The translations under genes were made by a program, and so were the position numbers. The notes under the pieces are model-generated. The model was not told where the DNA came from, made no database searches, and saw only the letters and a program-made list of their open reading frames with translations. Below are positions 24,791 through 34,008 of a DNA stretch of 64,000 nt, one piece after another. Every line of letters starts with the position of its first letter. Positions within the stretch are counted from its first letter, which is position 1. This stretch comes from Sphingomicrobium nitratireducens. Lineage in GTDB: Bacteria > Pseudomonadota > Alphaproteobacteria > Sphingomonadales > Sphingomonadaceae. The stretch is taken from contig NZ_JANJZA010000001.1 of NCBI RefSeq assembly GCF_026157035.1, positions 1,901,001 to 1,965,000 of the forward strand, read 5' to 3'.

Positions 24791-26260
24791 CTAGCGTGTG
24801 CCGTAGACGACGACCTTGACCTTTTGACCGGGGGTCAGGCGACTGCTGCTCGACAGGCTGTTGAGCACCATAAATCGGTCGACCTGGTAATCGCGATAAG
24901 CCATCCGGCTCGCCAGCGACTGGATCGTGTCACCCGACTTGACCGTGACGACGTCGATCACGCGCGGACGGATTGCCGACGCCTCGCTCGCGCTGATGCG
25001 GCGGAAGCTGTCGATCATCGACGCGAACGGCTGCAACCCCGCTCCCGCCTGCGTCAGCGTGGCGAAGTGGTAGGCCGTCCCATTGTCCCATTGGTAAGCC
25101 ATCACCGACAGGTCGACCGCGCCATTGCCGGTGTTGACCCGCGCGGTCGTGTAGGCAGCCGGGAGCCCGTTGATCGTCGTATGGCGCGGCTGGGGGATAC
25201 TGACCTGCGCCTGGTTCCCGACGATGCTCTGGATGACCTGTCCGACGTAGGAATCGAGATTGCCGTTCATGCGGCCGCCCGAGAACAGCGCCTGCCCGCT
25301 CGATCCCGCAATGCTGACCTGCCGCGTCCCGTTCTGCATGCGGAACCCCGTCGGGATGGTGAACTGCATCTTCAGGTCGGGATGGGTGAAGGTGCGACCT
25401 TCGATGATGCCCTGCTCGGGATCGTCGTCCATCACCATCCCGTCGATCGCACCGAGGAACTGGTCGCGGTTGCGGATTCCGCCCTGCCCCGGCGATTGCC
25501 GTGCAAGGTCGGCCGCGCGCGCCGTGCGATTTTCGCTCAGCGGGTGCGTTCGGGCCCATTCGGGGGTGGAACGCCCGCTATTGCCCTGGATGCGTGCATC
25601 GAGAGCGGTTGACGCGCCGAGCGAGGCGAGCATCGAGGCGCTGGCGTTCGGATCGTAGCCGGCCGCGCCCATGTAGCGGATACCCAGCGTGTCGGATTCG
25701 TATTCCTGGTCTCGACTGTAGCTCAGCGTGTTGAGCTGGGCATATTGCATCGCGCCCTTGGCCAGAAGGTCGCCGACGCCGCTATTGCCGCCCAGAACGC
25801 CGCCGACGATTGCGCCGAGCGCACCGAGGATGGAGTTCTGCTGGGCCTTGGCTTGGCGCGCTTGGCTATGGTCGGCCGCGATATGTCCGACTTCGTGTCC
25901 GAGCACGAACGCGAGTTCGGCCTCGTCGTCCATCAGCCCCATCAGCTGGCGGGTCACGTAGACCTTTCCGCCGGGAATCGCGAACGCGTTCTCGACGGCC
26001 GAGGAAAGAAGCGTGAAATCGTAGGCGGCAGCCGCGTTGGGGGTACCCGAATGGACCGCGACCTTGTCGCCGACCATTTCGACATAGTTGCCTCGCGCGC
26101 CGGTCACTTCGCCACCGAACTCCGCGATCACCTGGCTGTGCTGCTGTGTCGCCGTTTGCGCTTCGCGCTGGGAAATCCCGGGATCGGCCGGCGGCGCGGT
26201 CATGCAGGCGGCCAGGGCCAGCGACGAACCGGCGGCGAGGATCAGGGTGGAAAGACGCAT
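24791..26260 (-). CDS. M48 family metalloprotease with LysM domain, lipoprotein
   Basis: Envelope zinc metalloprotease of 489 residues. A lipobox (SLALAAC, Cys 19) anchors it in a membrane. HEVGH at 122-126 and a distal Glu in DQEYESD near 186 make the zinc site of M48 (Ste24/BepA-like) peptidases. After the peptidase domain (about 35-265) comes a beta-rich middle region, and the last 50 residues (VKSGDTIQSLASRMAY...VLNSLS) form a LysM peptidoglycan-binding domain. E. coli BepA and LoiP degrade misassembled outer-membrane proteins; a similar quality-control job is likely, here tethered to the cell wall by LysM. Confidence 0.93.
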   Translation of the reverse strand: MRLSTLILAAGSSLALAACMTAPPADPGISQREAQTATQQHSQVIAEFGGEVTGARGNYVEMVGDKVAVHSGTPNAAAAYDFTLLSSAVENAFAIPGGKVYVTRQLMGLMDDEAELAFVLGHEVGHIAADHSQARQAKAQQNSILGALGAIVGGVLGGNSGVGDLLAKGAMQYAQLNTLSYSRDQEYESDTLGIRYMGAAGYDPNASASMLASLGASTALDARIQGNSGRSTPEWARTHPLSENRTARAADLARQSPGQGGIRNRDQFLGAIDGMVMDDDPEQGIIEGRTFTHPDLKMQFTIPTGFRMQNGTRQVSIAGSSGQALFSGGRMNGNLDSYVGQVIQSIVGNQAQVSIPQPRHTTINGLPAAYTTARVNTGNGAVDLSVMAYQWDNGTAYHFATLTQAGAGLQPFASMIDSFRRISASEASAIRPRVIDVVTVKSGDTIQSLASRMAYRDYQVDRFMVLNSLSSSSRLTPGQKVKVVVYGTR

Positions 26261-26351
26261 CGAATACCTCCGCGAGACAGACGGGGGCGGATGATCCGCC
26301 CCTTTCGACGCCCCAACGGCGCCGCGCTCGTTTCGGTTCCGGTTTTCCGGA

Positions 26352-27293
26352 TCAGGCGATGGAGAGAAATTTCTCGCGGCGCTGGTGCAGAAGTTCTTGG
26401 CTGCTCAACGCGCCGAGCGTGTCGAGTTCCTCGACGATCGCCCGCTTGAGGCTCGCGATCGCCTTGCCCCGATCGCGGTGCGCGCCGCCGAGCGGCTCCT
26501 TCACGATCCGATCGACCACGCCGAGTTCCTTGAGGTGCTTGGCCGTGATTCGCATCGCCTCGGCCGCATCCGCTGCCTTGTCCGCGGTCCGCCACAGGAT
26601 CGAGGCGCAGCCTTCGGGCGAGATCACCGAATAGACTGCATGCTCGTACATCAGGACGCGATTGGCGGCGGCGATCGCCACCGCTCCGCCCGAGCCCCCT
26701 TCACCGACGATCGTCGCGACCATCGGCACCTTGAGGCCAAGGCACTGCTCGGTCGAACGCGCGATGGCTTCCGCCTGTCCGCGTTCCTCCGCCTGTACGC
26801 CCGGAAAGGCGCCCGGCGTGTCGACCAGGCTCACCACTGGCAGCCCGAAATCGTCCGCCAACTGCATCAGGCGGATCGCCTTGCGATAGCCTTCCGGCTT
26901 GGCCATCCCGAAATTATGCTTGAGGCGGCTCGCGGTGTCGTCGCCTTTCTCGTGACCGATCAGCATCACGCGGCGCCCGTCGATCCGCGCCAGACCGCCG
27001 ATGATTGCCGCGTCGTCGGCAAAGGCACGATCGCCCGCCAGCGGCATGAAATCCTCGGCAAGCCCTGCGACGTAGTCCTTGAAATGCGGGCGGCTTGGAT
27101 GGCGCGCCACCTGCGCCTTCTGCCACGGCGTCAGCTTGCCGTACGTGTCGCGCAGCATCTTCTTGGATTTCACCTCGAGACGCCGGATTTCCGTGTCGAG
27201 GTTCACTTCACCGCCCTCGGCGGTGGCCTTGAGTTCGGCGACGCGCGATTCCAGTTCGGCGATCGGCCGTTCGAAGTCGAGATAGCTCATCAT
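26352..27293 (-). CDS. accA: Acetyl-CoA carboxylase carboxyltransferase subunit alpha
   Basis: Alpha subunit of the carboxyltransferase that moves CO2 from biotin to acetyl-CoA, the committed step of fatty-acid synthesis. 313 residues, normal length. [15 protein letters not shown] at the start and the crotonase-like core with [49 protein letters not shown] and [11 protein letters not shown] are canonical. Tandem ATG codons start the gene; the first gives the best match to relatives. It lies 36 bases downstream of xerD on the same strand. accD and the biotin carboxylase genes are not in the window. Confidence 0.98.
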   Translation of the reverse strand: MMSYLDFERPIAELESRVAELKATAEGGEVNLDTEIRRLEVKSKKMLRDTYGKLTPWQKAQVARHPSRPHFKDYVAGLAEDFMPLAGDRAFADDAAIIGGLARIDGRRVMLIGHEKGDDTASRLKHNFGMAKPEGYRKAIRLMQLADDFGLPVVSLVDTPGAFPGVQAEERGQAEAIARSTEQCLGLKVPMVATIVGEGGSGGAVAIAAANRVLMYEHAVYSVISPEGCASILWRTADKAADAAEAMRITAKHLKELGVVDRIVKEPLGGAHRDRGKAIASLKRAIVEELDTLGALSSQELLHQRREKFLSIA

Positions 27294-27329
27294 CTTGGGT
27301 TCGGCGGGTAGAGCGGCCCTCGCGCGGCG

Positions 27330-28211
27330 TCAATCGCCGCGACGCGCAAGCGGGTGTCTCGCATTGACAAGTTCCACCAGTCGCGAGGCGTCGACGTGCG
27401 TGTAGATCTGGGTCGTCGCGATATCGCTGTGCCCCAGCAACGCCTGCAAGGTGCGCAGATCCGCGCCTCCCGAGAGAAGATGTGTCGCAAAGGCGTGGCG
27501 AAGGACGTGCGGGCTAACCCGGTCCGGCGCGATTCCGACGTCCGCCGCCATCGCGCGCACGATCTGGAACAGGCGCACGCGCGAAAGATGCGCCTTTCCG
27601 CCGGGAAACAACCATTTTCCGCCCGGGTGGACCGCATCCCATGCGGCGATCGCTGCGTGCGCACGGTCGGAGACGGGGACCAGCCGCTCCTTGCCGCCCT
27701 TGCCCGCCAGGATCAGGAACGGACTTCCGGGACGTACGCCGCGCCGCGGGAGCGACACCAGTTCGCTCGCGCGCAGGCCCGACCCGTAGAGCAGTTCGAG
27801 AAGGGCGAGATTGCGCAGCGCAACGGGTCGCTCGCCTTGCGCCTTCTCGGCCGCGCCCTCCAGCATCCGCTCCACTTCGTCGGGATCGAGAATCCGCGGC
27901 AACGGGCGGCTGAGCTTGGGCCGCGGAAGGGTCGACGAGGGATCGTCCGAGCGAAATCCTTCATCGAAGAGGAAGCCATAGAAACGGCGCAGCGCCGCCG
28001 AACGCCGCGCGACCGTCGAGGCGGCAAGATCGGACCATTGCTCGCCGAGCGACTTCAGAGCCTCGACGCTTGCCGACGACACCGGCCCGCCCAGCGCCTT
28101 GCGGGCCGCTTCCAGATCGGCGCGGTAGGCGAGCAATGTGTTGCGCGCCGCCCCCGCCTCGGCGGCGAGCATGTCGAGGAAGCGATCGATCAGCGCCGCG
28201 TCGTCGCTCAC
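27330..28211 (-). CDS. xerD: Tyrosine recombinase XerD-type (GTG start)
   Basis: Site-specific recombinase of 293 residues that, with XerC, resolves chromosome dimers at dif. N-terminal SAM-like core-binding domain (about 5-90) and C-terminal catalytic domain with all active-site residues: Arg147 (LYGSGLRASEL), Lys174 (KGGKERLVP), His235 and Arg238 (HVLRHAFATHLL), His261 (LGHSDIATTQ) and nucleophile Tyr270. GTG 28211 overlaps the stop of the upstream gene (GTGA). The housekeeping neighbours (accA, aroK) argue against an integrase of a mobile island. XerC versus XerD assignment rests on length and context. Confidence 0.93.
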   Translation of the reverse strand: MSDDAALIDRFLDMLAAEAGAARNTLLAYRADLEAARKALGGPVSSASVEALKSLGEQWSDLAASTVARRSAALRRFYGFLFDEGFRSDDPSSTLPRPKLSRPLPRILDPDEVERMLEGAAEKAQGERPVALRNLALLELLYGSGLRASELVSLPRRGVRPGSPFLILAGKGGKERLVPVSDRAHAAIAAWDAVHPGGKWLFPGGKAHLSRVRLFQIVRAMAADVGIAPDRVSPHVLRHAFATHLLSGGADLRTLQALLGHSDIATTQIYTHVDASRLVELVNARHPLARRGD

Positions 28212-29986
28212 GTCCTCGACATCAACTCCGCAGCAATCATCCGGGCTAGATAGTCCTGTCCGGTACGCCGCAGCGCGGTCAGCGCGTGGAAGAGATAGAG
28301 CGGCGAGAGGTTCTCGGGATCCTTCGTCTGCATCGTCATCGCGGTCATCAGCATCGCCGTTGCCGCCTCGCGCCGAGCCGATGCCCCGTCGATCGCCTTG
28401 GTCGCCTTGGTATGCCGCTGCAGTCCGAGCTCCAGCCGCGCGTTGAAGGCCCCGGTCGCCTCGGGATCGATGCGGCCCAGCCCGGCCAGCGCGGCGACAA
28501 GCAGTTTGGACTTGATCTGGTCCTTGCTCTCGTCGCGCCCCACGAAATCGGAAACGCGGTCGCGCGTGGTGTCGACACGCGCGGGATTCTCGACCCCCAC
28601 CGCGAGCATCGCCCAGGACGCATCGGCGTCATCCTCGTCCATCTCCGCGATCACCGGCAGCCAGCGTGCCGCCTCGCGGTCCAGACCGGCTGCGAACATC
28701 GAGGCGATCAGCGACGTCGCGTCGTCCTCGAAATCGGTCGACGGCGTGATACGCGACGCCGCACGCGCTGTCGCCGCCCAGGACGCCAGAAGCTCGAGAT
28801 CGCTGGTCGCCCCGAGATTCCACAGCGCCCGCATCGACTCGATACGCCCTTCGGGTTCGGCCGCGACGAAGGCACGGCGCAGCGCAAGCGCGTCGCTCCC
28901 TGCCAGCGCGTCCGCGTCGCTGGCGTCGTAAACGAGCGAATAGACATCCGTCAGCGCCTGACCCGAGAACACGCCCAGTCCGGTCGCGACCCTCGCCGAC
29001 GCCAGGCGGTGCTGCGCCGAGAGTAGCGGCGCACGCGCGTGCCAGGCGATCATCTGTGGGCTCGACGCGCGCAGCAGCCGGTCGGGGATTTCCATCCCCG
29101 TCGCGCTCGCCAGCCCGAACCGCCACGCGGTCATCCGGTCGACCGGATCCCATTCGATGGTCACCGCGCGCGCGGTCGAGGAGCCTGCGCCGACCAGTTT
29201 TTCCGCCAGGGAAAGGTCGATCCCGCCGACCGGTCCGCGGCGCCGGGCGCGACTGATCGCGTCCGCGGCGACTTCGGGCTGGCCGGCCAGTGCGGCACAG
29301 ATCGCCCGGACCAGCGGCTCGGCGCGCGGTTCGGCTCGGTCGAGCGCACCGGGCACCGGGCAGATCGCGGCCATGTCCGATGTGGCCAATGCGACCTGCG
29401 TCGCAACCTGCGCCATCTTCGCATCGTAAGCGCTGCGCGGAACGCCGCCGATCAGCAGCCGTGCCGCATCCGCCTCCCCCATGCGCAGCAACAGCCACGC
29501 GCGTTCGGCAGCCCAATCCGCATCGTCGAGGCTTTCGGGCGCGGGCCCGTCCGCCATCAGTGCATTGCGCAGCCCGATATGCGCCCAGCGGGAGGCTAGT
29601 GGCGCATCCATCCGACGCAGGGCAATCTTCGCGAAACGCCCCTTGAGCGCGCCCCACGGTTCTTCGCCGAAACCACCGATCCCCGTCGACAACGAGAAGC
29701 GCTCCGAAGAGGATGACGAATCGTCTGCCTCTTCCTCGTCTTCGAGATCGAATTCCTCGTCTTCGGCGTCCGCGTCTTCCGCGTCTTCGTCCTCGAATTC
29801 GTCGGCGGACGGGGCCGGCGCGGGACGAGGCGACGGCGCCGGTGCAGGCGCAGGCGCAGGCGTAGGAGCAGGTGTTTCGTCGAAGCCGGGCGGCAGGAGC
29901 GATTCGGGTCGATCCTGCGCCATGCCGGCGCCGGCGACGCCAATCAGCGCAATCGCCGCGACCTGGACGAGAAATCGCTTACGCAT
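28208..29986 (-). CDS. Exported protein with Pro/Ala and acidic linkers, unknown function
   Basis: Protein of 592 residues, not recognised beyond resemblance to sphingomonad conserved hypotheticals beside xerD-aroK. Visible parts: signal peptide (about 1-23, ending AGMAQ), a Pro/Ala-rich stretch (38-60), a strongly acidic Glu/Asp segment (62-88) and a Ser run (89-94), then about 490 residues of Ala-rich helices with a repeating pattern suggestive of TPR-like or armadillo-like repeats. Likely periplasmic. It is translationally coupled to the 50-residue membrane protein upstream (8-base overlap) and to xerD downstream (GTGA). The coupling suggests one envelope unit. Confidence 0.75.
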   Translation of the reverse strand: MRKRFLVQVAAIALIGVAGAGMAQDRPESLLPPGFDETPAPTPAPAPAPAPSPRPAPAPSADEFEDEDAEDADAEDEEFDLEDEEEADDSSSSSERFSLSTGIGGFGEEPWGALKGRFAKIALRRMDAPLASRWAHIGLRNALMADGPAPESLDDADWAAERAWLLLRMGEADAARLLIGGVPRSAYDAKMAQVATQVALATSDMAAICPVPGALDRAEPRAEPLVRAICAALAGQPEVAADAISRARRRGPVGGIDLSLAEKLVGAGSSTARAVTIEWDPVDRMTAWRFGLASATGMEIPDRLLRASSPQMIAWHARAPLLSAQHRLASARVATGLGVFSGQALTDVYSLVYDASDADALAGSDALALRRAFVAAEPEGRIESMRALWNLGATSDLELLASWAATARAASRITPSTDFEDDATSLIASMFAAGLDREAARWLPVIAEMDEDDADASWAMLAVGVENPARVDTTRDRVSDFVGRDESKDQIKSKLLVAALAGLGRIDPEATGAFNARLELGLQRHTKATKAIDGASARREAATAMLMTAMTMQTKDPENLSPLYLFHALTALRRTGQDYLARMIAAELMSRT

Positions 29987-30131
29987 CGCCCGCGTCGTCC
30001 GCCCCTTCGCTCATGTCGACATCGACTTCGACCGGCGCGGTCGGCTGCGGTTCGGGCGCGTTCGAGAGGTAGAAGAGCCCACCTACGACGAGAACGAGCA
30101 GCAAAACGAGAATCAGTACCGGGCGCGACAT
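29979..30131 (-). CDS. Small single-pass membrane protein (50 aa)
   Basis: Short gene reading MSRPVLILVLLLVLVVGG, one hydrophobic helix (about 4-22), then a proline-rich and acidic tail ending in DDAGDA. GAGG lies 6 bases before ATG 30131. Its stop overlaps the start of the following 592-residue gene, whose own linker is also acidic. The coupling and ribosome site support real coding. Function unknown; perhaps a membrane anchor or partner for the exported protein. Confidence 0.7.
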   Translation of the reverse strand: MSRPVLILVLLLVLVVGGLFYLSNAPEPQPTAPVEVDVDMSEGADDAGDA

Positions 30132-30202
30132 GAAGGCCTCTTTCGCAAAATTGATTTTTCGGGCTTTTGCCCCAGCAAGTCGTCACAGTATAGCCCCTAG
30201 CC

Positions 30203-30745
30203 ATGCCTCACCCGCTGACAAGACGCCTCGACAAGCCCATCGTCCTCGTCGGACTGATGGGAGCGGGCAAGTCGACGGTCGGGCGAAGGCTCGCGCGCAG
30301 GCTCGGCCTGCCCTTTACCGACAGCGACGCGGAAATCGAGGATGCGGCGGGTCTTTCGGCGGCCGAAGTCTTCGAACGATATGGCGAAGATGATTTTCGC
30401 GACGGCGAGAGACGGCTGGTTGCGCGCCTCATCGACGGGAGCGTCGGCGTGATCGCGACCGGGGGCGGCGCCTACGTCGACCCGGACACGCGAAAGCTCC
30501 TGAACGAACGGGCGATTACCGTCTGGCTCGACGCCCCAGTGGACGTCCTTGCAGAGCGCACGGGACGCCGCGACACGCGCCCGCTCCTTCGCGACGGCAA
30601 CCGCGCCAAGACCCTCGCCAAGCTCGACGAGGAACGCCGCCCGCTGTACGCTGAGGCACATCTCCATGTGATCAGCAATGAACAGGCCCATGGCAAGGTG
30701 GTCGAGGAGATCATAGAGGCAGTCGAGGAACATCTGGGCGCCTGA
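30203..30745 (+). CDS. aroK: Shikimate kinase
   Basis: ATP-dependent phosphorylation of shikimate to shikimate-3-phosphate in aromatic amino-acid synthesis. 180 residues. P-loop GLMGAGKSTVG near 17-27, the shikimate-binding Asp and Arg in DSDAEIE and FRDGERR, the GGGAY strand near 87-91, and the lid Arg in RDTRPLL. The stop and the aroB start overlap (TGATG), so aroK-aroB are coupled, the usual bacterial arrangement. Divergent from the small membrane protein gene 71 bases away. Confidence 0.97.
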   Translation: MPHPLTRRLDKPIVLVGLMGAGKSTVGRRLARRLGLPFTDSDAEIEDAAGLSAAEVFERYGEDDFRDGERRLVARLIDGSVGVIATGGGAYVDPDTRKLLNERAITVWLDAPVDVLAERTGRRDTRPLLRDGNRAKTLAKLDEERRPLYAEAHLHVISNEQAHGKVVEEIIEAVEEHLGA

Positions 30746-31794
30746 TGAGCAAGACGCCCATCTTCGTCGGCGCCCTGCGCGACCATGCGGAACGGCTGGA
30801 AGAGCTGGCCGACGGCGCGCCCCTTCCCGTCATCACCGATGCGCACATCTGGCGACTTCACGGCAAGGCGCTCGAAGACCTGCTCCCGGTCGACCCGATC
30901 ATCGTGACGCGGGGCGAAGCGGCAAAGAGCTGGACCGAACTCGAAACACTGCTCCACGCCTTGACCGCTCGAAACCATCCGCGCCAGCGCCCCGTCGTCG
31001 CATTCGGCGGCGGCTCGGTCGGCGATCTCGCGGGCCTCGCTGCATCGCTCTACCGGCGCGGCTGCCCCGTCATCCAGCTTCCGACCACGCTCCTCGCGCA
31101 GGTCGACAGCGCTGTCGGCGGCAAGACCGCGATCGACTTCGCCGGCCGGAAAAACATGGTCGGCACCTTCCACGACCCCGCGCTCGTGATTGCCGATCCC
31201 GTATATCTCACCACCCTCGACCCGCGCGCATTTCGTGCGGGGATCGCCGAGATCGTCAAATATGGAGTGATCGGCGACGCGGAGTTCTTCGCCGCTCTCG
31301 AACGCGGCATGGAAGCGCTCGCCTCGGCCAATCTCGACACCTGCGCCGATGCCATCCGCTATTGCCTCGCCGCCAAGCAATACACCGTCGCCGACGATCC
31401 TCGAGACCAGACCGGACGCCGCGCCCTCCTCAATTTCGGCCACAGCTTCGGCCATGCGATCGAGGCGGTGGCGGGCCTCGGCGAACTCAATCACGGCGAG
31501 GCGGTCGCGGTCGGTATGATGCTCGCCGCTCGTTATTCCGCAGCCGTCGGCCATTGCGATCCCGCGATCGTCGAGCGCCTCGGCCAGCTCCTCGCGCGCG
31601 CTGACCTCCCGCTCCGGCTCAGCGAAGTCGGCCTCGCTGGCAAGGGCGAGCGACTGCTGGACCCGATGCGCGGCGACAAGAAGAACCGCGACGATCGCGT
31701 GACGCTGATCCTGCTTCGCGCCATCGGCGACGCCTTCGTCTCGCCCGACGTCGAACCTGATCGTCTCGCCGCCTTCCTGCGCGACGCGGGCTAG
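30745..31794 (+). CDS. aroB: 3-dehydroquinate synthase
   Basis: Second step of the shikimate pathway: DAHP to 3-dehydroquinate, using NAD and a divalent metal. 349 residues. NAD-binding loop GGGSVGDLAGLAASLYRRG, TTLLAQVDSAVGGKTAIDF, and the metal ligands in AGIAEIVKYGVIGD, NFGHSFGHAIE and NHGEAVAVGM are all present. Overlaps aroK by one base. The final CTAG is shared with the convergent Kef antiporter gene. Confidence 0.98.
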   Translation: MSKTPIFVGALRDHAERLEELADGAPLPVITDAHIWRLHGKALEDLLPVDPIIVTRGEAAKSWTELETLLHALTARNHPRQRPVVAFGGGSVGDLAGLAASLYRRGCPVIQLPTTLLAQVDSAVGGKTAIDFAGRKNMVGTFHDPALVIADPVYLTTLDPRAFRAGIAEIVKYGVIGDAEFFAALERGMEALASANLDTCADAIRYCLAAKQYTVADDPRDQTGRRALLNFGHSFGHAIEAVAGLGELNHGEAVAVGMMLAARYSAAVGHCDPAIVERLGQLLARADLPLRLSEVGLAGKGERLLDPMRGDKKNRDDRVTLILLRAIGDAFVSPDVEPDRLAAFLRDAG

Positions 31795-33581
31795 TCGTCT
31801 TCCGGCAAGGACCGCTCGGCGGAGAACATGCGCTCCTTGGCGGCATGGAGATCACCCGTCTCGCTCTGGCGTTCGAGCCGTTCCTCGTCGCGGTCGCGAT
31901 AGGCTTGCTCGACCCGCTCCGCCTCCGGCGCGGAGACGCCGAGTTCTTCGAGCGCGGTGCGCCCCATCAACACCGCGCTCTCGAACAGTTCGCGCACCAC
32001 TCCCGAAAGATCGATCCCGTCGAGCTCGATGAGATGCCGCCGGTCGAACGCGCGCACGAACACGGCCGCCTGCGGAAAGGCTTCGAGCACGTTCCCGAGC
32101 TGCTCGGCAGTCGGGCCCTTGCCGTCCTGGCAGAACAGGATCGCCCTGGCTTCGTCCGCGCCCGCAGTCCTCAGCAAATCGAGCCGCGTGCCGTCGCCGT
32201 AATAGACCTTGGTTCCGAATTCCTCCGACAGCTCGATCTGCGCCGTCTTGCTGTCGATCAGCGTAACTCCGAACTTCTTGGCCATCAGCATCTGCGCGAC
32301 CGTCTGTCCGAAGCGCCCGTAACCGACCACGATGACGCTCCGCCTGGGCGCACGTTCGGGACCCTCCGGCCCGTCGCCGGCTTCTGCCTCGCGCGCTTCC
32401 ATCCGCTCGATCAGCATCATCAGGAAGGGGGTCGTCGCCATGGTCAGGGTGATGACCGCACCGAAGGTCGAGACCGCTTCCGGCAGGATGAGCTGCGCCT
32501 GCTGCGCCTGCGTCAGCAGCACGAAACCGAATTCACCTGCCTGGCTGAGCAGCAAGCCGAGCCGCAAGGCGGGTCCCTTGGCCATGCCGAACGCCCGGCC
32601 AAGCCCGAAAATGATCGCCCCCTTCACGAGAACGATACCGGCTGCCACCCCCGCGATCAGCAGCGGCCGCTCGGCAATCGCACCAAGGTCGAGCAACATG
32701 CCTACCGACAGGAAGAAGAAGCCCAGCAGGATCGAGCGGAATGGCTCGACATCGCTTTCGAGTTCGTGCCGGTAGGGACTTTCGGCAAGCATCACACCCG
32801 CGACGAACGCGCCCAGCGCTGTCGACAGGTGGAGCGCGTGCATCAAGGAGGCCGCCGCAATGACCGTGAACAGTCCCGCGACCACGAACAGTTCGCGTTC
32901 CCCGATCTTGCCGATCAGGCGGAAGAAGGGATTGATGACGAACCGGCCGGCAAGGATCAGCGCGATGATCGCACCGACCGTGTAGAGCGCCAGCATCACG
33001 CCCGACGGATCGTTGGGGTCGGCCGGCGCGCGCGACAGCGCCGCGATGATCGTGATCATCGGCACAATCGAGATGTCCTGGAGGAGCAGCACCGAGAAGG
33101 CCCGCTCGCCATGCGGCTGGTGGAGCTCCCCCGTCGAGCGCAGCATCGGCAGCACCTGCGCGGTCGACGACAGGCCGAGCGGCAGGCCGATCGCAAGGCT
33201 CGCCTCGATCGAGAAACCGAGGACGAAGTGGATCAGCGCTGCGAGCGCCAAGCCGCAGGTCACGACCTGGGTAATTCCCAGCCCGAAAATGTCGCGCCTC
33301 AGCCGCCACAACCGGCTGGGATGAAGTTCGAGCCCGACTATGAACAGCAGCAGTGCGATACCGAATTCGGACACCGCCATGATCGATTCCGCATTGCCCA
33401 CCAGTCCGAGCAGCCCCGGGCCGATGACCGCACCACCGACGATATAGCCGAGCGTCGCCCCCAGTCCCGCCTTGCGGAACAGGGTCACGAACAGAAGCGC
33501 CGCGCCGAGCATGATCGCGGCATCGACCAGCAGCAGGCCGGTCGCTTCGGCGTGGCTCGCTGCCGTGTCCTCAATCGTCAC
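31791..33581 (-). CDS. Kef-type cation:proton antiporter (CPA2) with RCK domain
   Basis: Potassium/proton antiporter of 596 residues. The N-terminal CPA2 membrane domain has about 12-13 helices (residues 15-400), with the LLLQDISIVPM segment typical of KefB/KefC. A TrkA-N Rossmann domain (about 420-540; VIVVGYGRFGQTVAQML) binds nucleotide or glutathione to gate transport. A charged C-terminal helix (540-596) is a regulatory tail. KefB/C protect against electrophiles by acidifying the cytoplasm. The start overlaps the upstream Fe-S scaffold gene by 11 bases; no KefF/KefG ancillary subunit is adjacent. Confidence 0.95.
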   Translation of the reverse strand: MTIEDTAASHAEATGLLLVDAAIMLGAALLFVTLFRKAGLGATLGYIVGGAVIGPGLLGLVGNAESIMAVSEFGIALLLFIVGLELHPSRLWRLRRDIFGLGITQVVTCGLALAALIHFVLGFSIEASLAIGLPLGLSSTAQVLPMLRSTGELHQPHGERAFSVLLLQDISIVPMITIIAALSRAPADPNDPSGVMLALYTVGAIIALILAGRFVINPFFRLIGKIGERELFVVAGLFTVIAAASLMHALHLSTALGAFVAGVMLAESPYRHELESDVEPFRSILLGFFFLSVGMLLDLGAIAERPLLIAGVAAGIVLVKGAIIFGLGRAFGMAKGPALRLGLLLSQAGEFGFVLLTQAQQAQLILPEAVSTFGAVITLTMATTPFLMMLIERMEAREAEAGDGPEGPERAPRRSVIVVGYGRFGQTVAQMLMAKKFGVTLIDSKTAQIELSEEFGTKVYYGDGTRLDLLRTAGADEARAILFCQDGKGPTAEQLGNVLEAFPQAAVFVRAFDRRHLIELDGIDLSGVVRELFESAVLMGRTALEELGVSAPEAERVEQAYRDRDEERLERQSETGDLHAAKERMFSAERSLPEDD

Positions 33582-34008
33582 GCGTCGCCTCCTTCATCGC
33601 ATCCGCCAAGGCTTCGAACGGCAGCAGTACCGCGCCGTGCCGCCCCGGTCGCTCGCGCGCGGGTTCGAGCCGGTCGATTTCTGGCCATGGTCCTGCATCG
33701 TCGCTTTTCCCCGCAAGCCAGGCCCGCAACGCGGCAAGCGCCTGCTCGATCCCGGCGAGTGATTGTCCGGCAGCATGACGCGTCATCAGGGTCGTCGCCG
33801 CTTGACCGTACGCGCATGCCTCCGGCTCGACTGCGATCAAAGAGACCTTACCGTCCTCGACCGCCAGATCGAGCTTTAAGACCGCTCCACACGTCCGGCT
33901 GCGACGCTCGACGCGCGCATCGGGCACCTCGAGCCGGCCATGATGCTCCTGCCCCGCGGCAAGCCGCAGGATGTCCTTGGTGTAAGGGGCGCTCAGGCCC
34001 TGCGCCAC
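33571..34008 (-). CDS. Iron-sulfur scaffold-like protein (IscU/NifU N-domain), one Cys missing
   Basis: Protein of 145 residues with the IscU/NifU-N fold pattern. Two of the three cluster-binding cysteines are visible (RTCGAV near 40 and EACAYGQA near 64). The third position, normally Cys in the C-terminal helix, reads [13 protein letters not shown], so His/Gly replaces it. It may be a divergent scaffold or a cluster-carrier variant. GTG 34008 is the likely start, overlapping cysS by 16 bases; the 3' end overlaps the Kef gene by 11. No iscS/sufS is adjacent. Confidence 0.78.
   Translation of the reverse strand: MAQGLSAPYTKDILRLAAGQEHHGRLEVPDARVERRSRTCGAVLKLDLAVEDGKVSLIAVEPEACAYGQAATTLMTRHAAGQSLAGIEQALAALRAWLAGKSDDAGPWPEIDRLEPARERPGRHGAVLLPFEALADAMKEATRDD

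Noticed and set aside
21681-28211. tRNA-Arg plus tyrosine recombinase as an integrated island
   Set aside because: The recombinase looks like housekeeping XerD next to accA and aroK, the genes between are core genes, and no repeat of the tRNA 3' end was seen.
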